The position numbers and the translations under genes are program-made. From IMG/VR virus record IMGVR_UViG_3300021960_000486, positions 1 to 24,553 of that record: a stretch of DNA of 24,553 nt; one strand, given 5' to 3'. Origin of the DNA: a virus. The notes beneath the pieces are model-generated. The model saw only the letters and a program-made list of their open reading frames with translations. It did not search any database and was not told the origin of the DNA. Below, piece by piece: positions 14,798 through 22,527 of this stretch. The number at the start of each line of letters is the position of its first letter. Position 1 is the first letter of the stretch.

Positions 14798-16338
14798 TAG
14801 ACATTAGCCTCAGTAATAAGTAAATCTGTTGCAGACAAAGCTTTTCCTACCTTATAGGCACCTGCTGTTGTGGACAGCGTTCCATCGGGGGAGACATAAT
14901 AAACAGAACCTATCGTCAAACCTGTTTGCTGGTCATTTACACCACCTAAAACAGTTATTGAACCTGAAGCTGTGTCAGATATTGCTTGCGTAGACACTCC
15001 TATCCAATCAGCATAATTACTAGGGGCTAATGTAGCTGTGACATACGTCATCGTAGTGGAAGAAGTATCTCTTCGCCTATATACAGTATAAAATTGGTTT
15101 GCGTTTGAGTCGTATGTAACGGCTGGATACTGGCTTGGATAATAAGTATCCTCTAAACTTGCAGCCGTTCCAATTGAAAACGAAGTACCAGACATAGTTG
15201 CTGACACCCCTTGAAGGTAATAAGGAGAAGTACTGGGAACAAAGGAAACAAAAAATTTACCAGCAGAAGAACTGTACTCCGCACCAAGACTGGTGGCACC
15301 AGCTATGCTACCTACAGAAGCTGCCGTACCAAAACTAAGAGAAGTACCGCTTATTGTTACAGCATACGCAGATAGAGTTGGATAATTAGTTGAAAACAAA
15401 CCTATTTTATTATTTATAGTATCGTAAACTGCTTTTTTTGCATAAACAGTACCACTGTAATATGTGGTAATTGACCCTAAACTTATAGATGTACCACTTA
15501 CCGTTGCTACAAGAGCTTTTCCATAGTTACTGTTGTTGTTGTCACTGTAAAACATAGCAACTTTATCTTCGTCGGGATCATACACACAGGCATTAAATTC
15601 TGGTTCATTTGAAGTAAATTGAACAGACGTTCCAAAGCTTATAGATGTACCACTGACAGTGCCTACAATTGCCCTGCCTGTTTCATTGCCAAAATTATAC
15701 ATGGCAGTAAACTGTACAAAGACTTTGCCGCTGCCCATATGAGCAGCAGACATATAACCCCCTGCAAGTTCTCCAGTATCTACCTCTGACCCCCAACTTA
15801 TAGTTGTACCACTGCTGCTGACGGTTCCGACTCTTGCATATAAATTACTGCTTTGACCCCAAAAGGCTACAATCTTACCACTGCCCACGTAAACAATTTC
15901 AATATCATAACTCAACTGCGAAGAAGTGTCGGGTGAGTTGTCGCCCCCCCAAGTAACTGTAGTTCCACTAATACTGCCAACACGGAGTTTAAAATAGTTA
16001 CTTTCTTTATAGGCCGTTAAGACTCTACTATTTGTATCGTCATATATTAGCCTAGTGCCACTATAAAACGATTGATTAGGTGTGCTGTAAACACTCGCAA
16101 CTGTCGCAGGTGAGGTGTAACTATCCGACCCTTCTGCAACAGGACTCACTGTCCCATTACTGTTTAAAGCTACAACATCACCAGCAGAAATTGCACCATC
16201 AGCAGTAAAATCTACAGTACCACCGCCACCTACACCAGCCGCACTAATAGAAGCTGCTGTAGTTGCATCAACAGAGGCTATGTTTGTTAACCCCTGCGTA
16301 TTGCTAATTACCTGTGTACCGCCTACCTGTATAGCCAT
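14797..16338 (-). CDS. Tail fibre, N-type B with inserted seven-repeat propeller (B-P-C form)
   Basis: 513 residues, ATG at 16338 with GGAG about ten bases upstream, 18 bases after the S74 fibre stop. Residues 1-41 are the N-type B segment (MAIQVGGTQVISNTQGLTNI). GAISAGDVVALNSNGTVSPV (48-67) begins the shared module, which is then interrupted by about 365 residues. That insert has seven units of about 52 residues with hairpins near 98, 149, 199, 252, 304, 354 and 408, most ending in SGTSISFGT-type strands. The module resumes at ADWIGVSTQAISDTASGS (443-460) and runs to YKVGKALSATDLLITEANV. Function: likely receptor-binding fibre with a seven-bladed propeller. The insertion point is the same as in the 737-residue fibre although the propellers share little sequence. 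Confidence 0.78.
   Translation of the reverse strand: MAIQVGGTQVISNTQGLTNIASVDATTAASISAAGVGGGGTVDFTADGAISAGDVVALNSNGTVSPVAEGSDSYTSPATVASVYSTPNQSFYSGTRLIYDDTNSRVLTAYKESNYFKLRVGSISGTTVTWGGDNSPDTSSQLSYDIEIVYVGSGKIVAFWGQSSNLYARVGTVSSSGTTISWGSEVDTGELAGGYMSAAHMGSGKVFVQFTAMYNFGNETGRAIVGTVSGTSISFGTSVQFTSNEPEFNACVYDPDEDKVAMFYSDNNNSNYGKALVATVSGTSISLGSITTYYSGTVYAKKAVYDTINNKIGLFSTNYPTLSAYAVTISGTSLSFGTAASVGSIAGATSLGAEYSSSAGKFFVSFVPSTSPYYLQGVSATMSGTSFSIGTAASLEDTYYPSQYPAVTYDSNANQFYTVYRRRDTSSTTMTYVTATLAPSNYADWIGVSTQAISDTASGSITVLGGVNDQQTGLTIGSVYYVSPDGTLSTTAGAYKVGKALSATDLLITEANV
15019..16116 (-). repeat. Seven-unit propeller-like insert in the 513-residue fibre
   Basis: Residues about 75-440. Units begin near YDDTNSRVLTAY, VYVGSGKIVAFW, HMGSGKVFVQFT, YDPDEDKVAMFY, YDTINNKIGLFS, YSSSAGKFFVSF and YDSNANQFYTVY. 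They are about 52 residues apart, each followed by VSGTSISFG-like strands. The regularity is higher than in the 737-residue protein. The limits are approximate. Confidence 0.7.
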
Positions 16339-16356
16339 CTTCGTGTTACTCCACTA

Positions 16357-19300
16357 TTAGCCTTTAAGTTCCGCAACCTCTGCCTTGAGTTCATCAATCT
16401 GGGTTTGTTGTTCTTTGATTGCCTCAACCAAGTGGCCTATCATGCCAACATAGTTGATAGACTTCATACCTGTTTCTTCATCTGTTTGCACAACATCTGG
16501 TAAGATAGGCTCTACTTGCTGGGCGATAAAGCCGTGGCCTCTTGTGCCAGTGTCCTTCCAATCAAAAGATACACCTTCAAGCTGCGTAACATCTGCTAGT
16601 GCATTCTGAATGGGCTGGACGTTATCCTTCAGTCGAGCATCTGATGTGCTGTTTAGATCACCCGTAACCAGTACGTGCGGTGAACTGTTTTTTACTTCAA
16701 GACGTTCTGAGCCACCAACAACTACACGCCACTGATCTGCTGCGTGAAATTGATTGTACGTATTTGTATCATTATAGGCTGCAACACCATTTAAAACATA
16801 TAAATACCCATTGCTATCAAATCTTGCTTGGTTTTGATTATTTGGCCTAATAAATACATCGGAACCAGTGCCAGCTTGCACATAGGTATTTGTGTCTGTA
16901 TCCCCTTGTACAATCATGTAATCGTTAACGCCTGCAGCACTACGTTTTATGCCATGAAATTGAGCATCAGAGGCATACGCATTTCCAACTAATAAGCCAT
17001 TGGTTGAACCTGCTTTTTTATTAATAGGCCCGTAAGTGCTTTCTGTAGTTAAAACCTCCGAATCACTATAATACAATGCGACATATGCGTTGGCTCCACT
17101 AAAATCACATCTTAAAGCATTACGGTTTACACCGTCTGATCCTTCCCCTTGAAAAAAGAAATCGCCGCCAGAATGAGCAAAATTTTTAAAGATCATATTT
17201 GTACCATCAAAGTACTGACGATAATCGCTGCCAGTACCCATACGGAACGTCTTGTTGTCATTCATTAAGACATAGCCAGCACCGACCTCAATCTGCTCTG
17301 AATTAGCAGTCACAACACGCCATAAATTAGCTCCGTGGAACTGCATGTAAGTGTCAGTGTCACCATCGTGATAAATACGGTCACGTAGGTAGATGTCCTC
17401 AACATCGTTGATTACGTTTGCACCCAGTGTCAGTGTACCGTTGAGGGTCATACCCCCAAATGTTGGGCTGGATGTAGTAAGTACAGCTTGGTTAATAGAA
17501 CCTGCAATGTCTACGCCATCAACTGTGCCTGAAACTGTAATGTCGCCTGTGACATCAAGGGGCTTTAACGCATCAATACTATCTTCATTAAGGGTCAAAA
17601 TGTTTGTAAGAGTTGTAGCCGAACCACTAGTAACATTACCCAACAGTTCAAAATACATCTTTGCACCGCCAGCAGTTGCAACGTCCGTATTTACCTCAAT
17701 CCTACCTGAAGCACCATTTTGTTCAGGTACACCAGCTTTGTGGTTAAAAGTAATATTAGCATTACCGTAGCCATCATTATTAGTCAGTGAAACGCCACCA
17801 CTACCTCTGCCAGCAGTCAGATAACCACTCGTAGAATATTCACCTGTCCCAGACGTTTTAGCTGTAAGGTTATTAAACTGATGGGTGTGACTGTCATTCA
17901 CAACGACAATCGCATTGTATGTGCCGCTGACATCACCGCCGAATGTGGTGCTTGTGTTTAGGTAGTAACTACCCTGCTGTCCATCTAGTGTGTCAGCATC
18001 TAGGCCAGAGCCAGCGCCATCGTTGTTTGATGTCCAATAAGTCCCAGAGTATCCACTTATATCTGTAGCGGTAGTAGCATTGCCACTCAATGTCGCCGTA
18101 ATCGTACCCGCACTGAAGTTTCCTGACGCATCCCGCGCCACAACTTTAGATGCCGTATTTGCGGATGTCGCATCAACGTTAACCGTAACTGTACCAGACG
18201 TACCGCCGCCCGTAACATAATTACCCGCAGTAACACCTGTAATGTCACCCACATTTGTAGTATACCCAGCATCATTATTGAAGCCGCTGATGTTGATGTT
18301 GCCCTTGGTCAGCTTTCTTTGAACATTAGAAGTATTAACAACAGCAAAGAAATCTCCGTCTGCATCGGATGTTGATGTTGTCAGTTCGCTTAAATCCACT
18401 GCGACAGTGACGGTAGCCGTTTCACTTCCACCACCCGATACATCAATCAAGTTACCCGCAGTAATGTCTGCAACGTAGTTACCCGTGGTGTCTGTCCCAA
18501 GAGCTACAGAGTTTGCAGCAATCGTCGTTGCAATACTTACATTACCAGAGCCATCTACACCTGTCGCTGAACCAGTGACATCGCCAGTAAGGCTTACTGT
18601 TCTAGAGGTTTCCCAAGCAGTAGCGGTAGTAGCGTTGCCTACAAGATCAGCAGTAACTTGAGCGAACGTGACGTTGTCGGATGTTCCAACCGACTGCCCA
18701 ATTGCAATATCGTTGGCATTGACTGTAACGCCTGTCCCCGCACCCACGGCAAAGGTAGTGCCTGTAAGTGTAAGACCATCACCTGCAGAGTAAACTGTAG
18801 TTTCAGCAACTTCAGAAAACACAATGTCAGTTGTGCCAAAAATAATTTCCCCAGATGTTGTCATAACATCTAGATGACCTGCATTTGTATCGCCTTCCTT
18901 AATAAAAAAGGCATCCCCTTCACCAAGAGCGTCTGGGTCGGATGGGCCATAGCTGTCAGCATCTGTGGCACGGGTAAGCACCCAGTTGGTTGATGCAGAC
19001 CCTATATTTGTAACCGTATAAACGCCATTATGAGCTTGGTTGGTCTGATTTGATACAAGAACACGATCACTTACAACCATAGTCACGCTGTCAAGGACAA
19101 GCACAGCCTGAGTGCCTGAGTTAGTAAGCGTAGCACCTACACCTGACGTTCCGTTATCATAAGTGGCAGTCAGGTTACTTGGATGCTCTACACGAACAGG
19201 CGCATGATAATGTAGACCAGCCGCTGCAATCGTATCTACATACTGTTTTGTTGCGGCCTGTAAACTAGAAACGGGGTCTTGATTAAGTACTAGATTACCG

Positions 19301-19626
19301 CTTGCATCGAAGTGCGCTGATTTCCCCGCAGGTTGAGTAATGAAAACATCCGCATCGCCTGCAGTTAAATTTACTGCAGAGCCTGAGTTAGAACTCGCAA
19401 GCACCGTTGTACGAGCAAGAGTATTAGGTGTTCCCGTTGCAAAGGTTCCAAGCCCAACTTCCCATGCACCCGTGCTACCTTCAGTTAGGGCATAATAGGT
19501 CGTGTCTGCATTAGACAATGCAGTTCCAAAGGTTTGGAACCCCGCAGAGTTACCGTCTAAATCAAGCGCACCAGTGCCTGTTGTAGAGGTGGTTTGTTTT
19601 ACACGATCCTTAACAACTAATGCCAT
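16357..19626 (-). CDS. Large tail fibre with C-terminal S74 intramolecular chaperone
   Basis: 1089 residues, ATG at 19626 with AGGAG upstream. Residues about 120-150 (QAATKQYVDTIAAAGLHYHA) begin a domain often found in marine and cyanophage fibres; it runs to about 275 and includes HNGVYTVTNIG and DVMTTSGEIIFG. The middle is beta-helix-like with VGNATTATAWETSRTVSLTG and the classic GLDADTLDGQQGSYY motif. Further on, two similar units, DTDTYMQFHGANLWRVV and DTNTYNQFHAADQWRVV, flank the distal tip. Residues 994-1089 are a Peptidase_S74 domain: SDARLKDNV with Ser995 and Lys1000 in the spacing of the endoNF dyad, then GHGFIAQQVEPILPDVV and a coiled-coil tail. S74 domains aid trimer folding and then cut themselves off, probably just before Ser995. 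It is the main fibre candidate of this phage. Confidence 0.88.
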   Translation of the reverse strand: MALVVKDRVKQTTSTTGTGALDLDGNSAGFQTFGTALSNADTTYYALTEGSTGAWEVGLGTFATGTPNTLARTTVLASSNSGSAVNLTAGDADVFITQPAGKSAHFDASGNLVLNQDPVSSLQAATKQYVDTIAAAGLHYHAPVRVEHPSNLTATYDNGTSGVGATLTNSGTQAVLVLDSVTMVVSDRVLVSNQTNQAHNGVYTVTNIGSASTNWVLTRATDADSYGPSDPDALGEGDAFFIKEGDTNAGHLDVMTTSGEIIFGTTDIVFSEVAETTVYSAGDGLTLTGTTFAVGAGTGVTVNANDIAIGQSVGTSDNVTFAQVTADLVGNATTATAWETSRTVSLTGDVTGSATGVDGSGNVSIATTIAANSVALGTDTTGNYVADITAGNLIDVSGGGSETATVTVAVDLSELTTSTSDADGDFFAVVNTSNVQRKLTKGNINISGFNNDAGYTTNVGDITGVTAGNYVTGGGTSGTVTVNVDATSANTASKVVARDASGNFSAGTITATLSGNATTATDISGYSGTYWTSNNDGAGSGLDADTLDGQQGSYYLNTSTTFGGDVSGTYNAIVVVNDSHTHQFNNLTAKTSGTGEYSTSGYLTAGRGSGGVSLTNNDGYGNANITFNHKAGVPEQNGASGRIEVNTDVATAGGAKMYFELLGNVTSGSATTLTNILTLNEDSIDALKPLDVTGDITVSGTVDGVDIAGSINQAVLTTSSPTFGGMTLNGTLTLGANVINDVEDIYLRDRIYHDGDTDTYMQFHGANLWRVVTANSEQIEVGAGYVLMNDNKTFRMGTGSDYRQYFDGTNMIFKNFAHSGGDFFFQGEGSDGVNRNALRCDFSGANAYVALYYSDSEVLTTESTYGPINKKAGSTNGLLVGNAYASDAQFHGIKRSAAGVNDYMIVQGDTDTNTYVQAGTGSDVFIRPNNQNQARFDSNGYLYVLNGVAAYNDTNTYNQFHAADQWRVVVGGSERLEVKNSSPHVLVTGDLNSTSDARLKDNVQPIQNALADVTQLEGVSFDWKDTGTRGHGFIAQQVEPILPDVVQTDEETGMKSINYVGMIGHLVEAIKEQQTQIDELKAEVAELKG

Positions 19627-19650
19627 CGCACCACTCTCCTAAATGTTTAC

Positions 19651-20145
19651 TTACGCAATACGAATAATAGCAGTTGAAGCTCCAGCAGTTGGGAACGAAA
19701 TCTGGAAATCACCGTTTGTCGCTGTCTTATCCGCCGTAAAGTCTAGTACTGCAACCGCATCGTTTGTCGGAGCAGAACCATCAGAGCGGTAGATCAACGC
19801 ACCACGCGCAGTAAATGTAGACGCAGTAAAGATTTCATTATCAAAGCTCAGATACGCTGTTGTGCCACTTGTAGTGGGGTTAGTTGAAATCGTTAACGTA
19901 CCGCCACCCGCTGCGTAATCGTTAGCCCCACCTGAAGTAGACGAACTTACTTCGTTTGTAGCATTGTAGTACTTTACGGTTTCATCCATATCAGTGCTGT
20001 CGCCGCCAAAGTTTGTGCCAGTTGCGCTGCTTGTATACAGAGCAATCTTAAAAACGTGAGTTGTGTCCGAACTAAAGTCAAAGTCTCCGTTAAGAAGACC
20101 CTGCTTAAAGGTCGTACACATGTAGCTGCTTCCATCAAAAGCCAT
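19651..20145 (-). CDS. Beta-rich phage structural protein
   Basis: 164 residues, ATG at 20145 preceded by AAGGAGAC at seven bases. It opens MAFDGSSYMCTTFKQGLLNG followed by DTTHVFKIALYTSSA and TVKYYNATNEVSS. It then has a Thr/Ser/Gly-rich middle and a C-terminal ALIYRSDG...AVAVLDF and FQISFPTAGASTAIIRI. This order is one I associate with small marine podophage virion proteins found just before the main fibre gene. The sequence suggests a beta-sandwich with no catalytic residues. It may be a tail collar or fibre-attachment protein; the exact role is unknown. Confidence 0.7.
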   Translation of the reverse strand: MAFDGSSYMCTTFKQGLLNGDFDFSSDTTHVFKIALYTSSATGTNFGGDSTDMDETVKYYNATNEVSSSTSGGANDYAAGGGTLTISTNPTTSGTTAYLSFDNEIFTASTFTARGALIYRSDGSAPTNDAVAVLDFTADKTATNGDFQISFPTAGASTAIIRIA

Positions 20146-20159
20146 AGTTAAAGTCTCCT

Positions 20160-20816
20160 TTACATTTCCATTCGGACTTGACCATCTCTATAGTCATCCC
20201 GCTTCAATCTCCCCTCACCAAGAACCATGAGCCTTTCCATAGCCTCAGAGTAGCGCTGCTGATACATCCCCAATACATCAGTTTCGCCTTTCATAAATAC
20301 ATAAGCTTCAAGAAGTGATCCATACAAAAGTGCTTCTTCTGCGTTATCACCAAGCCATGAAGTGCTTGTAGTGACTATTGAAGGCGGATCAAAGTAATAG
20401 TGCAATTGAACTTCATATGCAGAATCAGGAGTCGGCCCTAGTAAGAAGTGACCAGATGATGCAGGAGACTGAACATCCCCATCAAACTCTGCATAGTATT
20501 TTGGTAGTCCAGTTGTTGTTTTATTTGGGTAAGCTTCCCTAACAAAGTTAACGTCCTTCGGAAGAAGGAAGGAATAGTCACCAGAGCCATCAATAACCGC
20601 AATAGAAAACGGTGCCAGGAAGTCAGTGGGTCTTGATAAAAACCTATCGTTTGCAGCCATGTTGGCTGTTACGTTTTTCCGCAACTCTGGAATTAGCACA
20701 GTGCGGTGTATCTTCTGTTCTGTTTGCTTAACAAAGGTAGGTATCTGAGAAACAAAGGTAGTCTCTGTGTTCTCAGTATAGTCCTTGATCGCCTGTACTA
20801 ACTCAGAATAGTTCAT
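20160..20816 (-). CDS. Phage adaptor-type tail/connector protein
   Basis: 218 residues, ATG at 20816 set within a 14-bp palindrome (20810-20823). The N-terminal helix region MNYSELVQAIKDYTENTETT, followed by TFVKQTEQKIHRTVLIPELR, is typical of podovirus adaptor proteins of the SU10-adaptor type that bridge portal and tail. Next come MAANDRFLSRPTDFLAPFSI, a beta region to about 130, HFLLGPTPDSAYEVQLHYYF, and a C-terminal helical bundle (EEALLYGSLLEAYVFMKGE to the end) that should complete the ring-forming fold. It is separate from the P22 gp4-like gene upstream, so this phage seems to encode two adaptor-like proteins. The ribosome binding site before this start is weak. Confidence 0.7.
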   Translation of the reverse strand: MNYSELVQAIKDYTENTETTFVSQIPTFVKQTEQKIHRTVLIPELRKNVTANMAANDRFLSRPTDFLAPFSIAVIDGSGDYSFLLPKDVNFVREAYPNKTTTGLPKYYAEFDGDVQSPASSGHFLLGPTPDSAYEVQLHYYFDPPSIVTTSTSWLGDNAEEALLYGSLLEAYVFMKGETDVLGMYQQRYSEAMERLMVLGEGRLKRDDYRDGQVRMEM

Positions 20817-20823
20817 TTGAACT
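20810..20823. promoter_or_regulatory. 14-bp palindrome over a start codon (AGTTCAAATGAACT on minus)
   Basis: A perfect 6+6 inverted repeat with a 2-base centre. It overlaps the last base of the upstream TAA (20823) and contains the ATG of the adaptor gene (20814-20816). It differs from the copies at 5733-5746 and 24494-24507 only at the two central W positions. In the mRNA it could fold over the start codon and lower translation, or be a protein-binding site. Confidence 0.4.
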
Positions 20824-21059
20824 TATCCATCTCTCATATAGTTGCCGCCACGAGTTGCTGCGCCCATACCACGGCACTTTCCACCGCCTAAAGCGCCCAA
20901 TATACCGCCACCTTTCATAGCAACAGGCTTCTTTTTCATCTTGCCACCGTACCCCTTTTTATTGAGCATCTCTTGCTCTTCCTTCTCCGCCTTCGGAGAA
21001 ACATCTTTAAACTTTAGTCTTTGGCTTCCTTTGCCAAGTCTTTTCTTTGGTGCAGGCAT
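20823..21059 (-). CDS. Small basic Lys/Gly-rich protein
   Basis: 78 residues, ATG at 21059 with AAGGAGAC upstream. The first half is Lys-rich (MPAPKKRLGKGSQRLKFKDV); the second is Gly-rich and ends CRGMGAATRGGNYMRDG. That CRGMGAA-RGG tail is, from memory, common in short cyanophage and pelagiphage virion proteins. It is one of several very basic small products in this cluster. A DNA-binding or head-associated role is plausible but not shown. Confidence 0.65.
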   Translation of the reverse strand: MPAPKKRLGKGSQRLKFKDVSPKAEKEEQEMLNKKGYGGKMKKKPVAMKGGGILGALGGGKCRGMGAATRGGNYMRDG

Positions 21060-21070
21060 CTTTAGTCTCC

Positions 21071-21571
21071 TTATGGTGTCTCAGTTACAGGGCCAGCATA
21101 AACATTAGCGCCGCCACCAGTCTCTACAGATGTGGCTGATTGGCTTAATGTTACAGTATATGTGTTCGTAGTAGAACTAATAATTGTATATCCAGAATCT
21201 CTGTTGAACAGAGAGGCACCAATGCCAGCAAAAGCTTCGGCTCCGTAGAACCTAACCGTGCCTGATCTTCCGTGATTATTCTCAGTCACAACAAGAGTTG
21301 TCCCGTTAACGGAGAACGGATTGTAATCTAGAGCTGCTGCTGTAGCAGGTTCCACACGAGGGTCTGGCCTTGGATCGCGCAAAGACTGCGGATCGAATAT
21401 CTTTACTCTACCTAGAAAGTTCTGTGGCTGGTCTGGGTCAACAACGTCTTTACCCACAAGAAAACCAGTCTTAACGCCATTGTTAAACTCTGGCACAAGG
21501 TCTTTTAACTTGTATCTAAACCCTGTCTTGTCACAGAATCCGTAAGCGTATTTTGCTCTTGCGTAACTCAT
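21071..21571 (-). CDS. Structural protein with degenerate zinc-ribbon-like N-terminus
   Basis: 166 residues, ATG at 21571 overlapping the upstream TGA (ATGA). The N-terminus (about residues 8-55) matches the layout of a phage zinc-ribbon-like domain that normally reads CDxCGFRY...VCxxC..DxPQ. Here FCDKTGFRYKLKDL keeps Cys13 but has Thr16 where the second Cys is expected, and the second pair region (LVGKDVVDPDQPQ) has no Cys, so zinc binding is probably lost. The C-terminal half is beta-rich (TLVVTENNHGRSGTVRFYGA, GYTIISSTTNTYTVTLSQSA), like a small tail beta-domain. Its place between the gp4-like and adaptor genes suggests a head-tail or tail component. I do not know a more exact name. Confidence 0.6.
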   Translation of the reverse strand: MSYARAKYAYGFCDKTGFRYKLKDLVPEFNNGVKTGFLVGKDVVDPDQPQNFLGRVKIFDPQSLRDPRPDPRVEPATAAALDYNPFSVNGTTLVVTENNHGRSGTVRFYGAEAFAGIGASLFNRDSGYTIISSTTNTYTVTLSQSATSVETGGGANVYAGPVTETP

Positions 21572-22254
21572 GCACCACCTATCATGAATGTATCATACGG
21601 AACAAACTTGATGGATGCTGTCTCCTCATCTTCTCCAGCAGCTAACTGAAACTGAAACTCGTATTCCTGTTTTAAAGCAGAAACTCTGTCAGCAACTTGT
21701 GGTTTCTTCATGGCTGTATAATAAGACAGACCCGCAACCAACGCTGGGACAAAGCGCGGCGGCACAGAAGATACAGTTGAACCTATCCCAGATGAAAGAC
21801 CATCAATCCCTTTTAACCTGTAATACGAAAGTGTGTAAGTCGTCGTTGAGTCAGGCACAGGCCATAGTGTTACTTTGACTTCCGTTGGGAGCCTTTGGAC
21901 GTAGATTTGGGTCGGCCTGCCTTGCGTGTTTTTGTTTGTTTGCTGGGCGTAGGTCGAGACACTGATCCTTTCGAGCGAGGTGTCGATTTGGTTGGTGCCT
22001 GTACCAGTCCTAACTTGATGCTCAATGAGGTCAATTGTGTCCGTAGGTAGCGTATAAGTTGCTGTGCCAGCCGTAATAGATAACGTGCCAGCTTCAATGG
22101 TAAAGAGATTAAGGCCACGGTTTTGCCACTCCAGTGTTAAAAGGTTTAAACTTCGACGTGCAGTTTTAAGGTCATAACCAGAACGCATCTCAAGACCCGC
22201 CCGTTCGTAGGCTTCCTCAAATATTTCTGGTAGGTCTGGTGTTACTACTGCCAT
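21568..22254 (-). CDS. Head-tail adaptor, P22 gp4-like tail accessory factor
   Basis: 228 residues, ATG at 22254 with AGGA upstream, ten bases after the previous stop. The N-terminal helix block EIFEEAYERAGLEMRSGYDL, then ARRSLNLLTLEWQNRGLNLF, is the signature of the P22 gp4 type. In P22 that protein docks under the portal and lengthens the tail tube. The middle has beta strands with ATYTLPTDTIDLIEHQV and PTQIYVQRLPTEVKVTLWPV. The C-terminus (SVPPRFVPALVAGLSYYTAM, then QVADRVSALKQEYEFQFQLA) is helical. The length is somewhat above P22 gp4. With the gp10-like hub downstream it fits a P22-style head-completion set. Confidence 0.8.
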   Translation of the reverse strand: MAVVTPDLPEIFEEAYERAGLEMRSGYDLKTARRSLNLLTLEWQNRGLNLFTIEAGTLSITAGTATYTLPTDTIDLIEHQVRTGTGTNQIDTSLERISVSTYAQQTNKNTQGRPTQIYVQRLPTEVKVTLWPVPDSTTTYTLSYYRLKGIDGLSSGIGSTVSSVPPRFVPALVAGLSYYTAMKKPQVADRVSALKQEYEFQFQLAAGEDEETASIKFVPYDTFMIGGA

Positions 22255-22263
22255 GATCTTGTC

Positions 22264-22527
22264 CTATGTAACTACACTTCTGTGTCGTTTGGTTTTCTTT
22301 GCAATTTTTTTAGGTTGAGCCACATGCTGCTTACCTGCCTTAGTGCCTTGTCGTTTTGCTCGTGTGGTAGCTGCATACTCACTGCTGCTAAGAGACTTAA
22401 TAGCCGAAGAAGGTAGATACCGCTCACCAGTCGCATTAGAACCTTGAGTGGACGGCTTGCCACTTTTAGTACGCCATTTCTGCTTTGTCCAAGACTTGAG
22501 GCTTTTCTGCGACTTCTTCAGTGCCAT
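22264..22527 (-). CDS. Small basic protein (DUF5872-like)
   Basis: 87 residues, ATG at 22527 overlapping the upstream stop (TAATG). It is very rich in Lys, Arg and Ser. ALKKSQKSLKSWTKQKWRTK, then GERYLPSSAIKSLSSSEYAA and TTRAKRQGTKAGKQ form a pattern I know from small proteins of marine phages and of some large algal viruses (the DUF5872-type layout, quoted from memory). No catalytic residue is visible. It may bind DNA in the virion or help capsid maturation; its function is unknown. Confidence 0.7.
   Translation of the reverse strand: MALKKSQKSLKSWTKQKWRTKSGKPSTQGSNATGERYLPSSAIKSLSSSEYAATTRAKRQGTKAGKQHVAQPKKIAKKTKRHRSVVT

Noticed and set aside
10232-16338. Diversity-generating retroelement acting on the fibres
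   Set aside because: No reverse transcriptase in the window, no template/variable repeat pair with adenine-specific changes, and the fibres lack a recognisable C-type lectin ending.
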